Shown: in pieces, positions 32,488 through 43,740 of the stretch
Position numbering within the stretch: the stretch's first letter is position 1
Layout: each line of letters begins with the position of its first letter
Origin: Notospermus geniculatus
Taxonomy: Eukaryota > Nemertea > Pilidiophora > Heteronemertea > Lineidae
Reading direction: 5' to 3'
Length of the DNA: 64,000 bases
Assembly: GCA_002633025.1 (NCBI GenBank)
Contig: NMRB01000609.1
Span: 157,570-221,569, forward strand
Notes under the pieces: model-generated
Told to the model about the DNA's origin: nothing
Database searches by the model: none
Seen by the model: only the letters and a program-made list of their open reading frames with translations
Made by a program: the position numbers and the translations under genes

Positions 32488-34470
32488 TCAAACGTACGGC
32501 AGCCTGTACAAAACAACTTTGTCACAAATACCAACAACGAGCAAGTCTCCCTCCACCGCCAGCCTTGGCCAAACTCCTGCCGTTCCGTGCAAGAGTTTAC
32601 CCCTTTTATCCTTCAAGTTCTCGGATGTTTGGATTTTTTGTTTCCCCATGCGACACGAGACACAGACACTGCCATTTAGCGTCTTTGAGGCGGCAAACAG
32701 AGCACCGTCAGAGGTGCAGACGACATCAAAAACATGTCCCGAGAAATCATGACGGTGGATGTCCCAGTGGGGTTCTTTCTTTTCGTGAAAAGCTGTCACA
32801 CCTGGATAACACTTGTAAATAACATTTTTTACCATACTGCACGCTAAACGTCCTGGATCAGACACTTCAAATCTATAAACAACAGTGCCATCGGAACGAA
32901 CTGCCAATACTTCACTTCTTGGCCCACCGCCAACGACAGACAAGATTACAAAATTGCCATGCTGATCCATTTCAACCGATTTCGGATAACCCAACGATTT
33001 AGAAAATGGGAGGTCTTTATACTTCTCATACCCATATTGAAAGAGTAAGGCTCGTAAGTGTGGTTTTGTCTCTCGCAGCAATATAATATCGTTTTCAGCA
33101 TTAAGTGTCATGTCCGACGCATCTGCGACACCATTTTCAATTGTCGTCGTCTGTTTCGTTTCCACGAAAGGCCAGAAGATGATTTTGGAGGCGTATGATA
33201 TCCTCTGAGACGATATTTCAGCGAGTACTGCAATTCCCCGATGCGGTCCATCTGGAATAATTTTAATTCCAAAAATATGTTTAACGCCTTTGCCACCTAA
33301 GTCCAGGTCCTTGAGTGCCACCACACCAGCCCCCAGTTTCAAATCACCCTCAGCCTTTCCCACTAATGATGGAACCTCGCAAACCGACTCAAATTTCGGT
33401 TCCCCTGAAATGGCGTCCTCTATCAGCAATGATAGCTTCTTTATGTCATCCTTGCAGACCCTGACCTGTGAGTTATGATGAAATCCGAGACATTTAGACT
33501 TGCTCAGTTCCTGAAGGCGTTCAGAAGACTTCTTAAGCCTCGGGGTCAGGTCCGACAGAACCGCTTTAAATGTCTGAATTCCCTCCGAATACTTGTCAAA
33601 TCTTTCCTTCTCCTCTTTCTCAAATCGTTCTTTCTTTGAAGTCGTATCATTCACTTGTTTTTCCAACCTAGAGACCTCACTTTGCATTTTCTTAATTTTG
33701 CTCTTCAAATCTCCTATTTCTGCATTCGATTTTGCAACAATGGCATCTGACTTTTCTTTGACTTCTTTCATCCTTGTTTTTGATTCCATTGTTGCGGCGA
33801 TCTCGCGTTTGTTTGCCGTGCCCAATTTCAATGTGGTGGACTCTAAAACTTCAACAGCCTTTTTGATTGATTTGATGAATACCTCATCACGGAATGAATC
33901 TTTGTAAAGCACCGTATCATGTTTATCTTTGGGGTGACTACTTGCCATACACCGGCCACAAATAACCGTGGAACACGAAACACAGAAGTATTTCATTTTG
34001 CGCCAATGGACTTTGCACAGATCGTAGATGAAGTGATCGGCGAATTCTGCAGATGCTAAATGATCTCGCCGACATCTGGAACAAAGGTCAAGGTCACAAA
34101 CATCGCATAGAAACTCGGCCATATTGTCAGTGGGAGTTCGATCATCTTTCCGAGAACATTCGGAACATGGCTGCTTCTGATCGGCGGTAGGCCTAGTGGC
34201 CGTGGTATCCGCTTCCAATAGGATCGCTACAAGACTTCCCGTCCGAAAGTCATCCATAAGGCCATCTGCACCGTTAGGGGGCACTGAGCATGGTTTCCGA
34301 CATCCAGGACAGGGGAACACGCCAGATGTTTCGTTTCCATCCATGTGCTTGCTGATGCAGGTCTTACAGAACACATGGTAGCAGGATCCCACGATCTTTG
34401 GGTCCTTTAGGACTTCTAGGCAGATAGAACATTCAAGTTCCTTCTTCACAGCGAGGAGTGACGACGCCAT
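32488..34470 (-). CDS. TRIM-type E3 ligase candidate, copy 2 (660 aa)
   Basis: Same domain order as copy 1, with all eight RING ligands and both B-boxes present. The RING tail reads VFPCPGCRKPC, and the B-box linker carries extra residues (ADTTATRPTADQ). The ATG at 34468-34470 directly follows the acceptor and CGGCCAAC leader. Differences from copy 1 concentrate in the coiled coil and the C-terminal region (for example SDGTVVYRFEV), while the RING is nearly unchanged. No disabling change was found. The 3' flank (32140-32480) is shared with copies 3, 5, 6 and 7. Confidence 0.9.
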   Translation of the reverse strand: MASSLLAVKKELECSICLEVLKDPKIVGSCYHVFCKTCISKHMDGNETSGVFPCPGCRKPCSVPPNGADGLMDDFRTGSLVAILLEADTTATRPTADQKQPCSECSRKDDRTPTDNMAEFLCDVCDLDLCSRCRRDHLASAEFADHFIYDLCKVHWRKMKYFCVSCSTVICGRCMASSHPKDKHDTVLYKDSFRDEVFIKSIKKAVEVLESTTLKLGTANKREIAATMESKTRMKEVKEKSDAIVAKSNAEIGDLKSKIKKMQSEVSRLEKQVNDTTSKKERFEKEEKERFDKYSEGIQTFKAVLSDLTPRLKKSSERLQELSKSKCLGFHHNSQVRVCKDDIKKLSLLIEDAISGEPKFESVCEVPSLVGKAEGDLKLGAGVVALKDLDLGGKGVKHIFGIKIIPDGPHRGIAVLAEISSQRISYASKIIFWPFVETKQTTTIENGVADASDMTLNAENDIILLRETKPHLRALLFQYGYEKYKDLPFSKSLGYPKSVEMDQHGNFVILSVVGGGPRSEVLAVRSDGTVVYRFEVSDPGRLACSMVKNVIYKCYPGVTAFHEKKEPHWDIHRHDFSGHVFDVVCTSDGALFAASKTLNGSVCVSCRMGKQKIQTSENLKDKRGKLLHGTAGVWPRLAVEGDLLVVGICDKVVLYRLPYV

Positions 34471-35377
34471 GTTGGCCGCTGAAATCAAAGGACTTTCAAA
34501 ATGTTTCATTCGAAATAATCAGCCTTCCAAAATGTTTCCCAGTTAAAGTAGGCCCACATTGCACCAAGACGTATCATACCTGTATGAACAAATGGCTGGT
34601 GTAAAGATGTATTTTATCACACACATAATATTCCATTTATCAGTAAAATCCGGAAATTTCTCAAAAGTCACATCCAATCGGGCATTTTATACATTAAGGG
34701 GACACTCATCTCCAGTGTTGAGTTGGCCATAGGTGTAGACCCAAAAACACTGGCATGATTGACATCAAAAGTGAAGGATCATCAATAAACGGCGCTGTTT
34801 GACGAACCAGGGATCCAATCATACACCGTCATCACAGGTTTAGGCCTAACCGACGCCGCCGTAACACACTTTCTGATTGGCTTGTAAGATACACTGCTGT
34901 ATATTCATACATGTAGTGCTTTTTTCGATCGGAAAGTCAACAATATTAGCGCTAGTTTGATAAATAAAAAGGCAATTTCCAGAGTGTTTGCGAATTTTCG
35001 ACCCCAGTTGGAAAATTATCGATGTTATCCAACACCTGTTAGAGTGCACGTTCACGTTTTGGACATTTTGAAGGTTACATAATTCAGTTGCTTAAAACAC
35101 CGACTTGTCCGTTTAGCCAACAAGTCGCACAGCAGATTCCCAGCGAGGATTCCCCGAATCGGACAGCTAACGCCGTCTAGTGGTGGTATTTGGAGGCGTT
35201 GTTACATACTTTAATAGGCTAACTACCTTCCACCTCTGAACTTCCACTTTTACCAGCGATTTCGCATACGAAAGGAAGGAAATTATGTAGGCCTATGATT
35301 AAATGAATTAAAACGACAACCGTGGTCACTGGCCTAATAGTGCCAAAAGCTGAAAAGGAACGTCCATGGCTACTTAC

Positions 35378-35530
35378 CCAATATTGCATCAACCAGCGAA
35401 CGTTACTGTGTCAACATCCACTGAACACCTCAGACATTTGTTGCTGTGGATGGGAGTCAACTGGATGGAGCATCTACCGAATTCAGTAGCCTAGTTGTTG
35501 GTTCACATGTATGTAGATACACTGGTAGAT
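35378..35530 (-). other. Putative noncoding first exon, TRIM copy 2
   Basis: The donor GTAAGTAGCC lies just left of 35378 on the minus strand. Joined to the acceptor at 34479-34480 it implies an intron of about 0.9 kb. The block differs from copy 1 in having AATATTGGGT before the donor. Confidence 0.45.
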
Positions 35531-35753
35531 AACATGTTTAGATAACAACGCCCCATGCAGAATGTCACCACAAACGTTAGGAACGCATTACCTATTACAG
35601 AACGATAAAATACAATGTCGGTTTGCTTTTGTCGATTCAACCATGGAGGTATAAAATACATGTGGTGCATTGGGTTCACAGCAGCCATGGCAACAGTAGT
35701 CGTGTTCAAATGGGAGTCCTGTTCGTTGACGGAATAAAAGCATTCTGATCGAA

Positions 35754-36279
35754 AGGTCTGTCTACACGATCATACATTTGTTCAAAACATCGTCATACAT
35801 TTGTATGATGATGTATGATGATGTTCAAGCTTGTCGTGGATTTCCGTCTACACAATGCAGCTAAAATTTTGAACATGATCATATTTCATCATACATTGTT
35901 CAAAAGAGCATCATAAACTTGTATGATGATGTTCAAGTTTGTTGTGGTTTTCGATCTACAGTCCAACATTCATGGACATTTGTATGATGAAGTATGATGG
36001 AGAAATGATTATGTTGGATGCTGTTCAAGTTTGTTGGGAAAACCGTCCACACGATCATACATTTGTCCATGAACAACATCATACAGATGTATGACGATGT
36101 TTTGAACAAATGTATGATCGTGTAGACGGGCCTTAAAAATTTGAACACCATCATACATGTTGGTTGTTGTTCACGTTTGTTGGGAAAACAGCCTACACAA
36201 TCAAACATCTGTCCATGAACATCATCATACAAATGTATGATGATGTTTTGAACAAATGTATGATCGTGTAGACGGGCCT
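35754..36279. mobile_element. 526-bp inverted-repeat element, GAA target duplication
   Basis: The ends are AGGTCTGTCTACACGATC and GATCGTGTAGACGGGCCT. GAA lies at 35751-35753 and 36280-36282. The sister locus at 43976-43990 reads CTGATCGAACAGTGCTCG, the empty site. The interior is built of repeated, partly inverted pieces containing CATCATACA and TTTGTATGATGATG, suggesting nested or amplified element ends. Confidence 0.8.
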
Positions 36280-36449
36280 GAACAGTGCTCGTTCCTTCTA
36301 CCACCAGGTCGGCATAGAGATCCTCTTATATTCATAAACGGTAGGCCTACAGGCACATTGTTTATACAATAAAATTACAAACAAGATTTTCACAAAGTAC
36401 AGTTTGTTACGTATCTGGATTTCAAACATAAGGCTGCCTTTAGAAAAAA

Positions 36450-36500
36450 AAAAGCCTGGGAAAATCACTCGACCTGCGGTCTCGTGATTTTCCCGGCCAA
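36450..36500. repeat. Small hairpin around GGGAAAATCAC
   Basis: GGGAAAATCAC and GTGATTTTCCC form a stem around a short spacer. The sister locus near 44150 lacks it, so it is a recent small insertion or MITE remnant. Confidence 0.45.
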
Positions 36501-36709
36501 GAAAACATCTCGTGTGATATTTCCACTAAAAAAACACACGAGTTTCGTTTTCTTATTGTATTGGTCCGCTAGAACTTTGCTGCCGTCTTTTGGCGATTAG
36601 CGCGGCTGACTGCTCACGAATGTAGGCCTATATGATTAAATGAATTAAAACGACAACCGTGGTCACTGGCCTAGCCAAAAGCTGAAAAGAAACGTCCGTG
36701 GCTACTTAC

Positions 36710-36870
36710 CATATTGCATCAACCAGCGAATAACGTTACTGTGTCAACATCCACTGAACACCTCAGGCATTTGTTGCAGTGGATGGAGTCATTTGCAGCA
36801 TCATTGAATTCAGCAGTTGTTGGTTCACAAGTAGTAAAGGTAGCAATCGATTTTACATGTTGTAATAGGC
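36710..36870 (-). other. Orphan TRIM first-exon block
   Basis: A further copy of the upstream block, with a GTAAGTAGCC donor, lies between TRIM copies 2 and 3 without its own TRIM coding exon to the left. The flank 36600-37730 matches 56620-57590 upstream of copy 6, so a gene was probably lost from this unit. It might still act as a distal alternative first exon for copy 2. Confidence 0.45.
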
Positions 36871-37733
36871 CACCGGCCGCAGGTTTCCCATTGAAGATTG
36901 TCATCACAAACATGGCACGGAGAGATCGCTTATTCAGTACTTATTTAAATATAGAACCAAAAATATAATTTATGGTGAACGACCTAAATTTGACAAAGAA
37001 TAATTTATTCATGTGTCAAGTGGACCGTGCAAACAATACACTGAATGATAAAATACAATGTCGGCTTGCTTATTTAGATTTATTTTTTTAATTTTATGCC
37101 CTCTTACCCATTAGGGCTTGCATAATTTATTTGATTTGGAGTTAAATGCATTGCACGACGTAGATTTTACGGTTGATAAAAACGTTTGTAACATCCTGCC
37201 ATACAAGGGACGCTGATTGTCCAGGAGACGGTGAATAACAATACATCGGCCTACATGTAACTACTTACACTTTAGACAAGTATCCCAAGATGTGCGAAAA
37301 AGTAAAATATTTACATAATAACAAAAATAGATAAGACCCTCTCTTATCTACTAGTTTTTTGATAATAATCAATGTCATTCATGCAATAAACTTTGATTGT
37401 TCGAATCGACCATTTACTTTGTTCTCCGCTCCATGGCTTTTTCATTTCCTTTATCGCCATCATGGCCACCAGCAGCGAAAACCATTCTTTTTGTTCAATG
37501 ACCATGAAAACTTCGGATTAATAGTCGAAAATGGACGATCGACATCACGGGGCATGAGAAGGTTTACAGTCGTATTCAAATTTGTTCCGCAGCGTTGCTC
37601 CACACGCCTTGGTACGAATCCTCGATCGAATTCGCAACAACGTCTGGGTCTGACGCAATGTTCCCGGTGTGAAAGGAATCCAAGTCCCCTGGAATCAAAG
37701 TCCGGTCTTATTGTTCAGCGGGGGATTAAAATA

Positions 37734-38391
37734 CAGTAGAACTCGCCTATAACGTCCTCGGATAAACCGGATACTCGCTTACACCGTACTGAAACTTGGA
37801 AGTCCCGGTCCCGTCTAATGATAATTCCAATAAAAACCATCGCATATAACGGCCGCTGTATAACGGACATTCGCGTATACCGTACCCAAATCTCCGGTCC
37901 CAGTGTAATGCATTTCCATTAAAATTCATTCGTGTATAACGTACTCCTCCTGGCGCTACCGGTACATCAGTCAAAAGTAATGAAGTCAGTGAAAATGTTG
38001 AAAAAAAAGTCAGGGGAAGCCGGGGCACCAATGAACCAAGGGAGCTTATGGTAAGTGCTGGGCGTTTACATTGTATCATTTCTAAATTGCGCGCCAGACC
38101 ACGAGTCACTTGATAGGCACGTGGTCAGCTGAACCCGCAGTTTCTAATGCATGGAGTTCGCACATTGTCACAAGTTTTGAATCAATGAATGACTTGAAGA
38201 CATAATAACCAAGATGAAATGTTGGCATACGCATAACACTGTTTACGTGTGTATCGGACAATGTACGGTATACGTATACCGGACAAAGTACGTTTTACGT
38301 GTACAACAGACAAAGTACGGTACATGTGTAAAACGTATTTCGTGTATAACGGACAAAAATCGCTGGCCCCCACCTGGTACGTTATAGGCGA
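37734..38391. mobile_element. pogo/Tigger-like non-autonomous element (truncated)
   Basis: It starts CAGTAGAACTCGCCTATAAC after TA, the typical pogo/Tigger terminus, and ends near GTACGTTATAGGCGA, a shortened complement. The sister locus at about 58830 runs from GGGGGATTAAAATA to TGACCGTTCC without it. The interior has many GTATAACGGAC-type subrepeats and no transposase ORF. Confidence 0.75.
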
Positions 38392-38414
38392 TGACCGTTC
38401 CAATAATAACCTTA

Positions 38415-38564
38415 TGCCCGGTGTACACGATCACATTTTTCATCCAATTTTCTGAATATGCTCAATAAAGGCCTACGCGCGGGTTTATACACTGAATCCC
38501 CAATAGGCCCGGAAGCAGAATTTCCCAAAAATTGGATGAAAAATTTGATCGTGTACAGCGGGCA
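38415..38564. mobile_element. 150-bp MITE with TTA target duplication, copy 1
   Basis: The ends TGCCCGGTGTACACGATC and its near-complement are flanked by TTA on both sides. Inner arms are TTTCATCCAATTTT / AAAATTGGATGAAA. The target and size fit a Harbinger-type MITE. Confidence 0.75.
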
Positions 38565-39129
38565 TTACAATAGCGGGCTAAGTGTTTGGCCGATCCTAGG
38601 ACGCTGATTTGTGTGCATTCGAGAACTTGAGCAGTCGACCCGCAAAGGTCCTTTTCTACGGCAGATTTATTTTGCGCGCGGGAAAATAATAGGCGATCGG
38701 GGCCCTCGACAAGGCTCCTCGAGTACCTCACCGATTCGAGAAATCGGACACCTCGCACAAAAGTGCGTTTATCGAGAAGACCGTTCAAATTCAACCACAT
38801 AAACCATACATCAGTATTTAGCTAAGACATTGACCTTTCCATTAGTGTAATTTATTTTGGAATAATGCAAACGAGTGAAGAGAAATCGTTTAATCGTCCT
38901 CCGCACAGAATTGGAGGTCACTTGGAGTAGCGTTGTTAAAAACATCACCATAACTCCATAAATACTTGCCTGCATAAAACCAGCAAAACTGAATGGATGG
39001 AGAAACTATCAACTTCCAATCTGTATTAATTTTATACATCGGCATGGTATTCCAAGTTTTTGTACGCAGTTTGAACAGCAGTATGTAGCGATTCTCGCAG
39101 CCATAAGTACCTGGTTCCTTGGCGGCCGA

Positions 39130-39165
39130 GTGGCGCTGACTGACGATTCGACCAGTCAGCGCCAC
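39130..39165. repeat. Perfect 13-bp stem hairpin
   Basis: GTGGCGCTGACTG pairs with CAGTCAGCGCCAC around a 10-nt loop. Confidence 0.7.
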
Positions 39166-39202
39166 CGTCGGAGCCCATGGAACCAGTTAGACAATGGATA
39201 AC

Positions 39203-39470
39203 AGGCACGGATCCAGGGTTGACAGAAAGGGGGGGCGTAGCTTGATGGATGCGGCGGACAATGAAAGCGGGAAGCCCAAACGGGGGGTCTGGGGGTGCTC
39301 CCCCAGGAAAATTTGACAATTTAAGTGTTTTTAGATGCATTTTCCTGGCATCTGAGAGCAAAATACTCAAATTTTTTATGTGATTGAATTTTTCTTGCTA
39401 AAAAAAATCATTGGTCTGCCAAAAATAGGGGGGGCGTACGTCCCTTCCGCCCCCCTCTGGATCCGTGCCT
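39203..39470. mobile_element. 268-bp inverted-repeat element
   Basis: The termini AGGCACGGATCCAG and CTGGATCCGTGCCT are exact complements. They are flanked by GGATAAC and GGATAAA, a 7-bp duplication with one mismatch. It contains GGGGGTCTGGGGGTGC, which also occurs at the edge of the gap at 12819 and, in variant form, near 63066-63090. Confidence 0.7.
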
Positions 39471-39578
39471 GGATAAAGCGAAAGAGATTTCTTGAAAATG
39501 TGGTTGTGTTTCGGGGTGATTGTCAACCCCTCAGACATGCGTGCATAAAACCACGCTTCGCATGTGGATTCTTCTATG

Positions 39579-40045
39579 NNNNNNNNNNNNNNNNNNNNNN
39601 NNNNNNNNNNNNNNNNNNNNNNNNNNNNNNNNNNNNNNNNNNNNNNNNNNNNNNNNNNNNNNNNNNNNNNNNNNNNNNNNNNNNNNNNNNNNNNNNNNNN
39701 NNNNNNNNNNNNNNNNNNNNNNNNNNNNNNNNNNNNNNNNNNNNNNNNNNNNNNNNNNNNNNNNNNNNNNNNNNNNNNNNNNNNNNNNNNNNNNNNNNNN
39801 NNNNNNNNNNNNNNNNNNNNNNNNNNNNNNNNNNNNNNNNNNNNNNNNNNNNNNNNNNNNNNNNNNNNNNNNNNNNNNNNNNNNNNNNNNNNNNNNNNNN
39901 NNNNNNNNNNNNNNNNNNNNNNNNNNNNNNNNNNNNNNNNNNNNNNNNNNNNNNNNNNNNNNNNNNNNNNNNNNNNNNNNNNNNNNNNNNNNNNNNNNNN
40001 NNNNNNNNNNNNNNNNNNNNNNNNNNNNNNNNNNNNNNNNNNNNN
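39579..40045. other. Assembly gap (467 N)
   Basis: A run of unknown bases between two repeat-rich flanks. ORFs drawn across it are meaningless. Confidence 1.
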
Positions 40046-40759
40046 CGACTTCAGGAATACTGCGCATGCGCAATCTACTAATTTTGAGGCGAATCACGCC
40101 GAGGCCGCGATGATGTTCGCAACAAACCATGCTAACTATTCGTTTGAAATTGCTCTAATACTCAAACAACTTCGTGTTTTGGGAGTATTAAATGGCCTTT
40201 TAGGCATATATAATGTTTTTAAGCCATCGAAGAACGAAATATTGTGTGAAACAAACATTTTGGCACGCTGCCAGCGGTTGACCAGAAATTTTGGTCAGGT
40301 CGTAGCCCTTGCCAGAGATACCTTCGGATGAGGTAGATCTGGGAACGAGATTGCCAGCGAGAGTCGGCCATTTTAGTCATTACGCCACATCAATCCCACA
40401 ATGCAATGCGGCCAGTAAAGTCCAAAGTGTGTTGGCAGTAAAAATTTCGCTGGCGGGACTGATGTCACCCGACGAAACACCTGATGTCGAACTTCCCAAT
40501 GCTAATCAACTGATAAAACGAAAATGATGAAGGATCACTCAGACATTGTTCGCGTTCGCTCGAGTACGAGGCCTAAATTTTTACTGCAGTTTGAAATGCT
40601 GGGTTTCAAACGTCGGGCAACCTCATGAACCTGTAGAAAAAAGGCCAACCACGAGCAAGTCTCGCTCCACAGGCAGTCTAGGTGGAACTTCTGCCATTTC
40701 GCACAAAGGACGGTTTATAATTTCTATCACTAGGTTCTCGAGGCAACGCAACTATTGTT

Positions 40760-42748
40760 TCAAACGTACGGCAGCCGGTATAAAACAACTTTGTCACAAA
40801 TACCAACAACGAGCAAGTCTTCCTCCACCGCCAGTCTTGGCCAAACTCCTGAGGTGCCATGCAAGAGTTCACCCTTTTTATCCTTCAGGCCCACAGATGT
40901 TTGGATTTTTTGTTTTCCGGACTGACAAGAAACACTGATTGTGCCGACCTTTGGCTTCGTCGAGATGGCGAAGAGAGAACCGTCAGAGGTACATGTTACA
41001 TCAAAAACGTCTTCTGGGAAGTCATGATTGTGGATGTCCCAGTCGAATCCTTCCTTTTCATGAAAAGATGTGATATTTGGGTAACTCTTGTAGATTACAT
41101 TTTCCACCATGCTGCACGCCAATCGACCTGGATCAGACACTTCCAATCTATAAACAACGTCACCATCCATCTTCACTGCCAATATTTCACTTTCCGGCCT
41201 ATTTGGGCCACATACGCACACTACTACAAAATTGCCATGCTGATCCATTTCAATTGACTTTGGACGCCCCAAAGATACACAACAAGGGAGGTCTTGACAC
41301 TTCTCATATCCGTATCGAGAGAGTACGGACCGTATGTGTGGTTTCGTCGCTCGAAGCAATATGATGTCGTTTTCTTTATTGAGTGTCATGCCCCAAGCAT
41401 CTGCGACACCATTTTCAATTGTCGTCGTCTGTTTCGATTCCACGAAAGACCAGAGGATGATTTTGGAGGCACATGATGTCTTCTGAGACGATATCCCAGC
41501 GAGTACTGCAATTCCTCGATACGGTCCGTCTGGAATAATTTTAATTCCAAAAATACGTTTAACGCCTTTGCCACCTAAATCCAGATCCTTGAGTGCCACG
41601 ACACCAGCGTCTAGTTTCAAATCACCCTCAGCCTTTCCCACTAATGATGGAACCTCGCAAACCGACTCAAATTTCGGTCCCCCTGAAATGGCCTCCTTTA
41701 TCAATAGTGAAAGCTTCTCCACGTCATCCTTGCAGGCCTTGACCTGTGAGTTATGGTAAAATCCGAGACATTTGGACCTGCTCAGTTCCTGAAGGCGGTC
41801 GGACGACTTCTTAAGCCTCGGGGTTAGGTCCGACAGAACCGCTTTGAATGTCTGTATTCCCTCCGAATACTTGTCAAATCTTTCCTTCTCCCCTTTCTCA
41901 AATCGTTCTTTCTTTGACATCGTATCATTCACTTGTTTTTCCAACCTAGAAACCTCACTTTGCATTTTCTTAATTTTGCTCTTCAAATCTGCTATTTCTG
42001 CATTCGATTTTGCAACAATGCCATCTGACTTTTCTTTGACTTTTTTCATTCTTGTTTTTGATTCGATTGTTGCAGCCATCTCGCATTTGTTTACTTCTTC
42101 CAATATCAATTTCGCGGAGTCGAACACGTCGCCAGCCTTTTTGATTGATTGGCATGCCTCATCACGGAATGAATCTTTGTAAAGCACCGTATCATGTTTA
42201 TCTTTGGGGTGGCTTCTTGCCATACACCGGCCACAAATAACCGTGGAGCACGAAACACAGAAGTATTTCATTTTGCGCCAATGGACTTTGCAAAGATCGT
42301 AGATGAAGTGATCGGCGAATTCTGCAGATGCTGAATGGTCGCGCTGACATCTGGAACAAAGGTCAAGGTCGCAATCATCGCATAGGAACTCCGCCATATT
42401 GACACTGGGAGTTCGATTATCAGTCCAAGTACATTCGCAACATGGCTGCTTCGGATCGGCAGCAGGCTTAGTGGCCGTGGCATCTGCTTTCAAAAGGGCC
42501 GCTACAAGACTACCCGTCCGAAAGTCGTCCATAAGGCCGTCTGCACCGTTAGGGGGCACTGAGCATGGTTTCCGACATCCAGGACAGGGGAACACGCCAG
42601 ATGTTTCTGCCCCATCCATGTACTTGCTGATGCAGGTCTTGCAGAACACATGGTAGCAGGATCCCACGATCTTTGGGTCCTTTAGGACTTCTAGGCAGAT
42701 AAAACATTCAAGTTCCTTCTTCACAGCGAAGCCGAGTGACGACGCCAT
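40760..42748 (-). CDS. TRIM-type E3 ligase candidate, copy 3 (662 aa)
   Basis: Starts MASSLGFAVKKELECFICLE; no in-frame upstream Met exists here, which helps define the family start. RING, B-box 1 (PCCECTWTDNRTPS, CDDCDLDLCSRC) and B-box 2 zinc ligands are all present. The coiled coil and C-terminal region are uninterrupted to the VVLYRLPYV end. The B-box 1 sequence differs from copies 1 and 2 and is shared with the broken copy 5, so copies 3 and 5 are sisters. Its first intron carries the TTAA element at 43129-43508. Confidence 0.9.
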   Translation of the reverse strand: MASSLGFAVKKELECFICLEVLKDPKIVGSCYHVFCKTCISKYMDGAETSGVFPCPGCRKPCSVPPNGADGLMDDFRTGSLVAALLKADATATKPAADPKQPCCECTWTDNRTPSVNMAEFLCDDCDLDLCSRCQRDHSASAEFADHFIYDLCKVHWRKMKYFCVSCSTVICGRCMARSHPKDKHDTVLYKDSFRDEACQSIKKAGDVFDSAKLILEEVNKCEMAATIESKTRMKKVKEKSDGIVAKSNAEIADLKSKIKKMQSEVSRLEKQVNDTMSKKERFEKGEKERFDKYSEGIQTFKAVLSDLTPRLKKSSDRLQELSRSKCLGFYHNSQVKACKDDVEKLSLLIKEAISGGPKFESVCEVPSLVGKAEGDLKLDAGVVALKDLDLGGKGVKRIFGIKIIPDGPYRGIAVLAGISSQKTSCASKIILWSFVESKQTTTIENGVADAWGMTLNKENDIILLRATKPHIRSVLSRYGYEKCQDLPCCVSLGRPKSIEMDQHGNFVVVCVCGPNRPESEILAVKMDGDVVYRLEVSDPGRLACSMVENVIYKSYPNITSFHEKEGFDWDIHNHDFPEDVFDVTCTSDGSLFAISTKPKVGTISVSCQSGKQKIQTSVGLKDKKGELLHGTSGVWPRLAVEEDLLVVGICDKVVLYRLPYV

Positions 42749-43128
42749 GTTGGCCGCTGAAATGAAAGGACTTTCATTTCAAAATGTTTCATTCGAAATA
42801 ACCGACGCCGCCGTAACACACTTTCTGATTGGCTTGTAAGATACACTGCATACATGTAGTGCTTTTTTCGATCGGAAAGTCAACAATATTAGCGCTAGTT
42901 TCGAAATTTATCGATGTTATCCAGCACCTGTTAGAGTGCACTCACGTTTTGGACATTTTGAAGGTTACATAATTCAGTTGCTTCCTTTTAGCTGGCCGAA
43001 AAACACCGACTTGTCTCCGTTTAACCAACAAGTCGCACAGCAGATTCCCAGCGAGGATTCCCCGAATCGGACAGCTAACCAGCGATTTCGCATACGAAAG
43101 GAAGGAAATTATGCAGGCCTATGATTAA

Positions 43129-43508
43129 AGCGAATGGCTCGCGGGGTTTGTTTACATTTTTGGTGGTACCTTCCATAGAGAGTGAATCTAGCCTCCAGGC
43201 AAAGCCGTGCTCCAGCCATACGCAACACCTGTGCAAATATGCGAATGTAAACACTGGGACGAGGTTCCATTAAAAATTTGTTAAAATGGGTTAATGACAT
43301 TTTCAAATTCAGTAGGTCAAGATGTACATTTTGTACTATTCCCATTGATTTTGAAGCGGCAGATTTTGCAGAATACGCCTCCGAAGTTTGGCTGTCTAAT
43401 GCATTTCCCATTAAACTAAAATCCTTCTTTTGCCTTTTTCTCAAAATGGTGCTTGATATCGACAACCAACTGTCATGGCGCCACAACAAACCCCGCGAGC
43501 CATTCGCT
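43129..43508. mobile_element. 380-bp element with TTAA target duplication
   Basis: The ends AGCGAATGGCTCGCGGGG and its complement are followed or preceded by TTAA at 43125-43128 and 43509-43512. The empty site is readable at about 35296 (GATTAAATGAATTAAAAC). A minus-strand ORF of 126 codons spans most of it without a known domain. It lies inside the first intron of TRIM copy 3. Confidence 0.85.
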
Positions 43509-43587
43509 TTAAATGAATTAAAACGACAACCGTGGTCACTGGCCTTATAATGCCAAAAGCTGAAAAGGAACGCCCATGGCTACTTAC

Positions 43588-43740
43588 CCAATATTGCATC
43601 AACCAGCGAATACCGCTACTGTGTCAACATCCACTGAACACCTCAGACATTTATTTTGTTGCTGTGGATGGGAGTCAACTGGATGGAGCATCTACCGAAT
43701 TCAGTACGCCTATTGTTGGTTCACATGTATGTAGATACAA
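43588..43740 (-). other. Putative noncoding first exon, TRIM copy 3
   Basis: The donor GTAAGTAGCC immediately left of 43588 and the acceptor just above the ATG at 42748 define an intron of about 0.83 kb, 380 bp of which is the TTAA element. Confidence 0.45.

Noticed and set aside
39380-40331. Long ORFs on both strands around 39.4-40.3 kb
   Set aside because: They are open only because they run through 467 unknown bases.
43109-43489. 126-codon minus ORF as a transposase
   Set aside because: No catalytic motif or domain is visible; the element is only 380 bp and the ORF probably reflects its composition.
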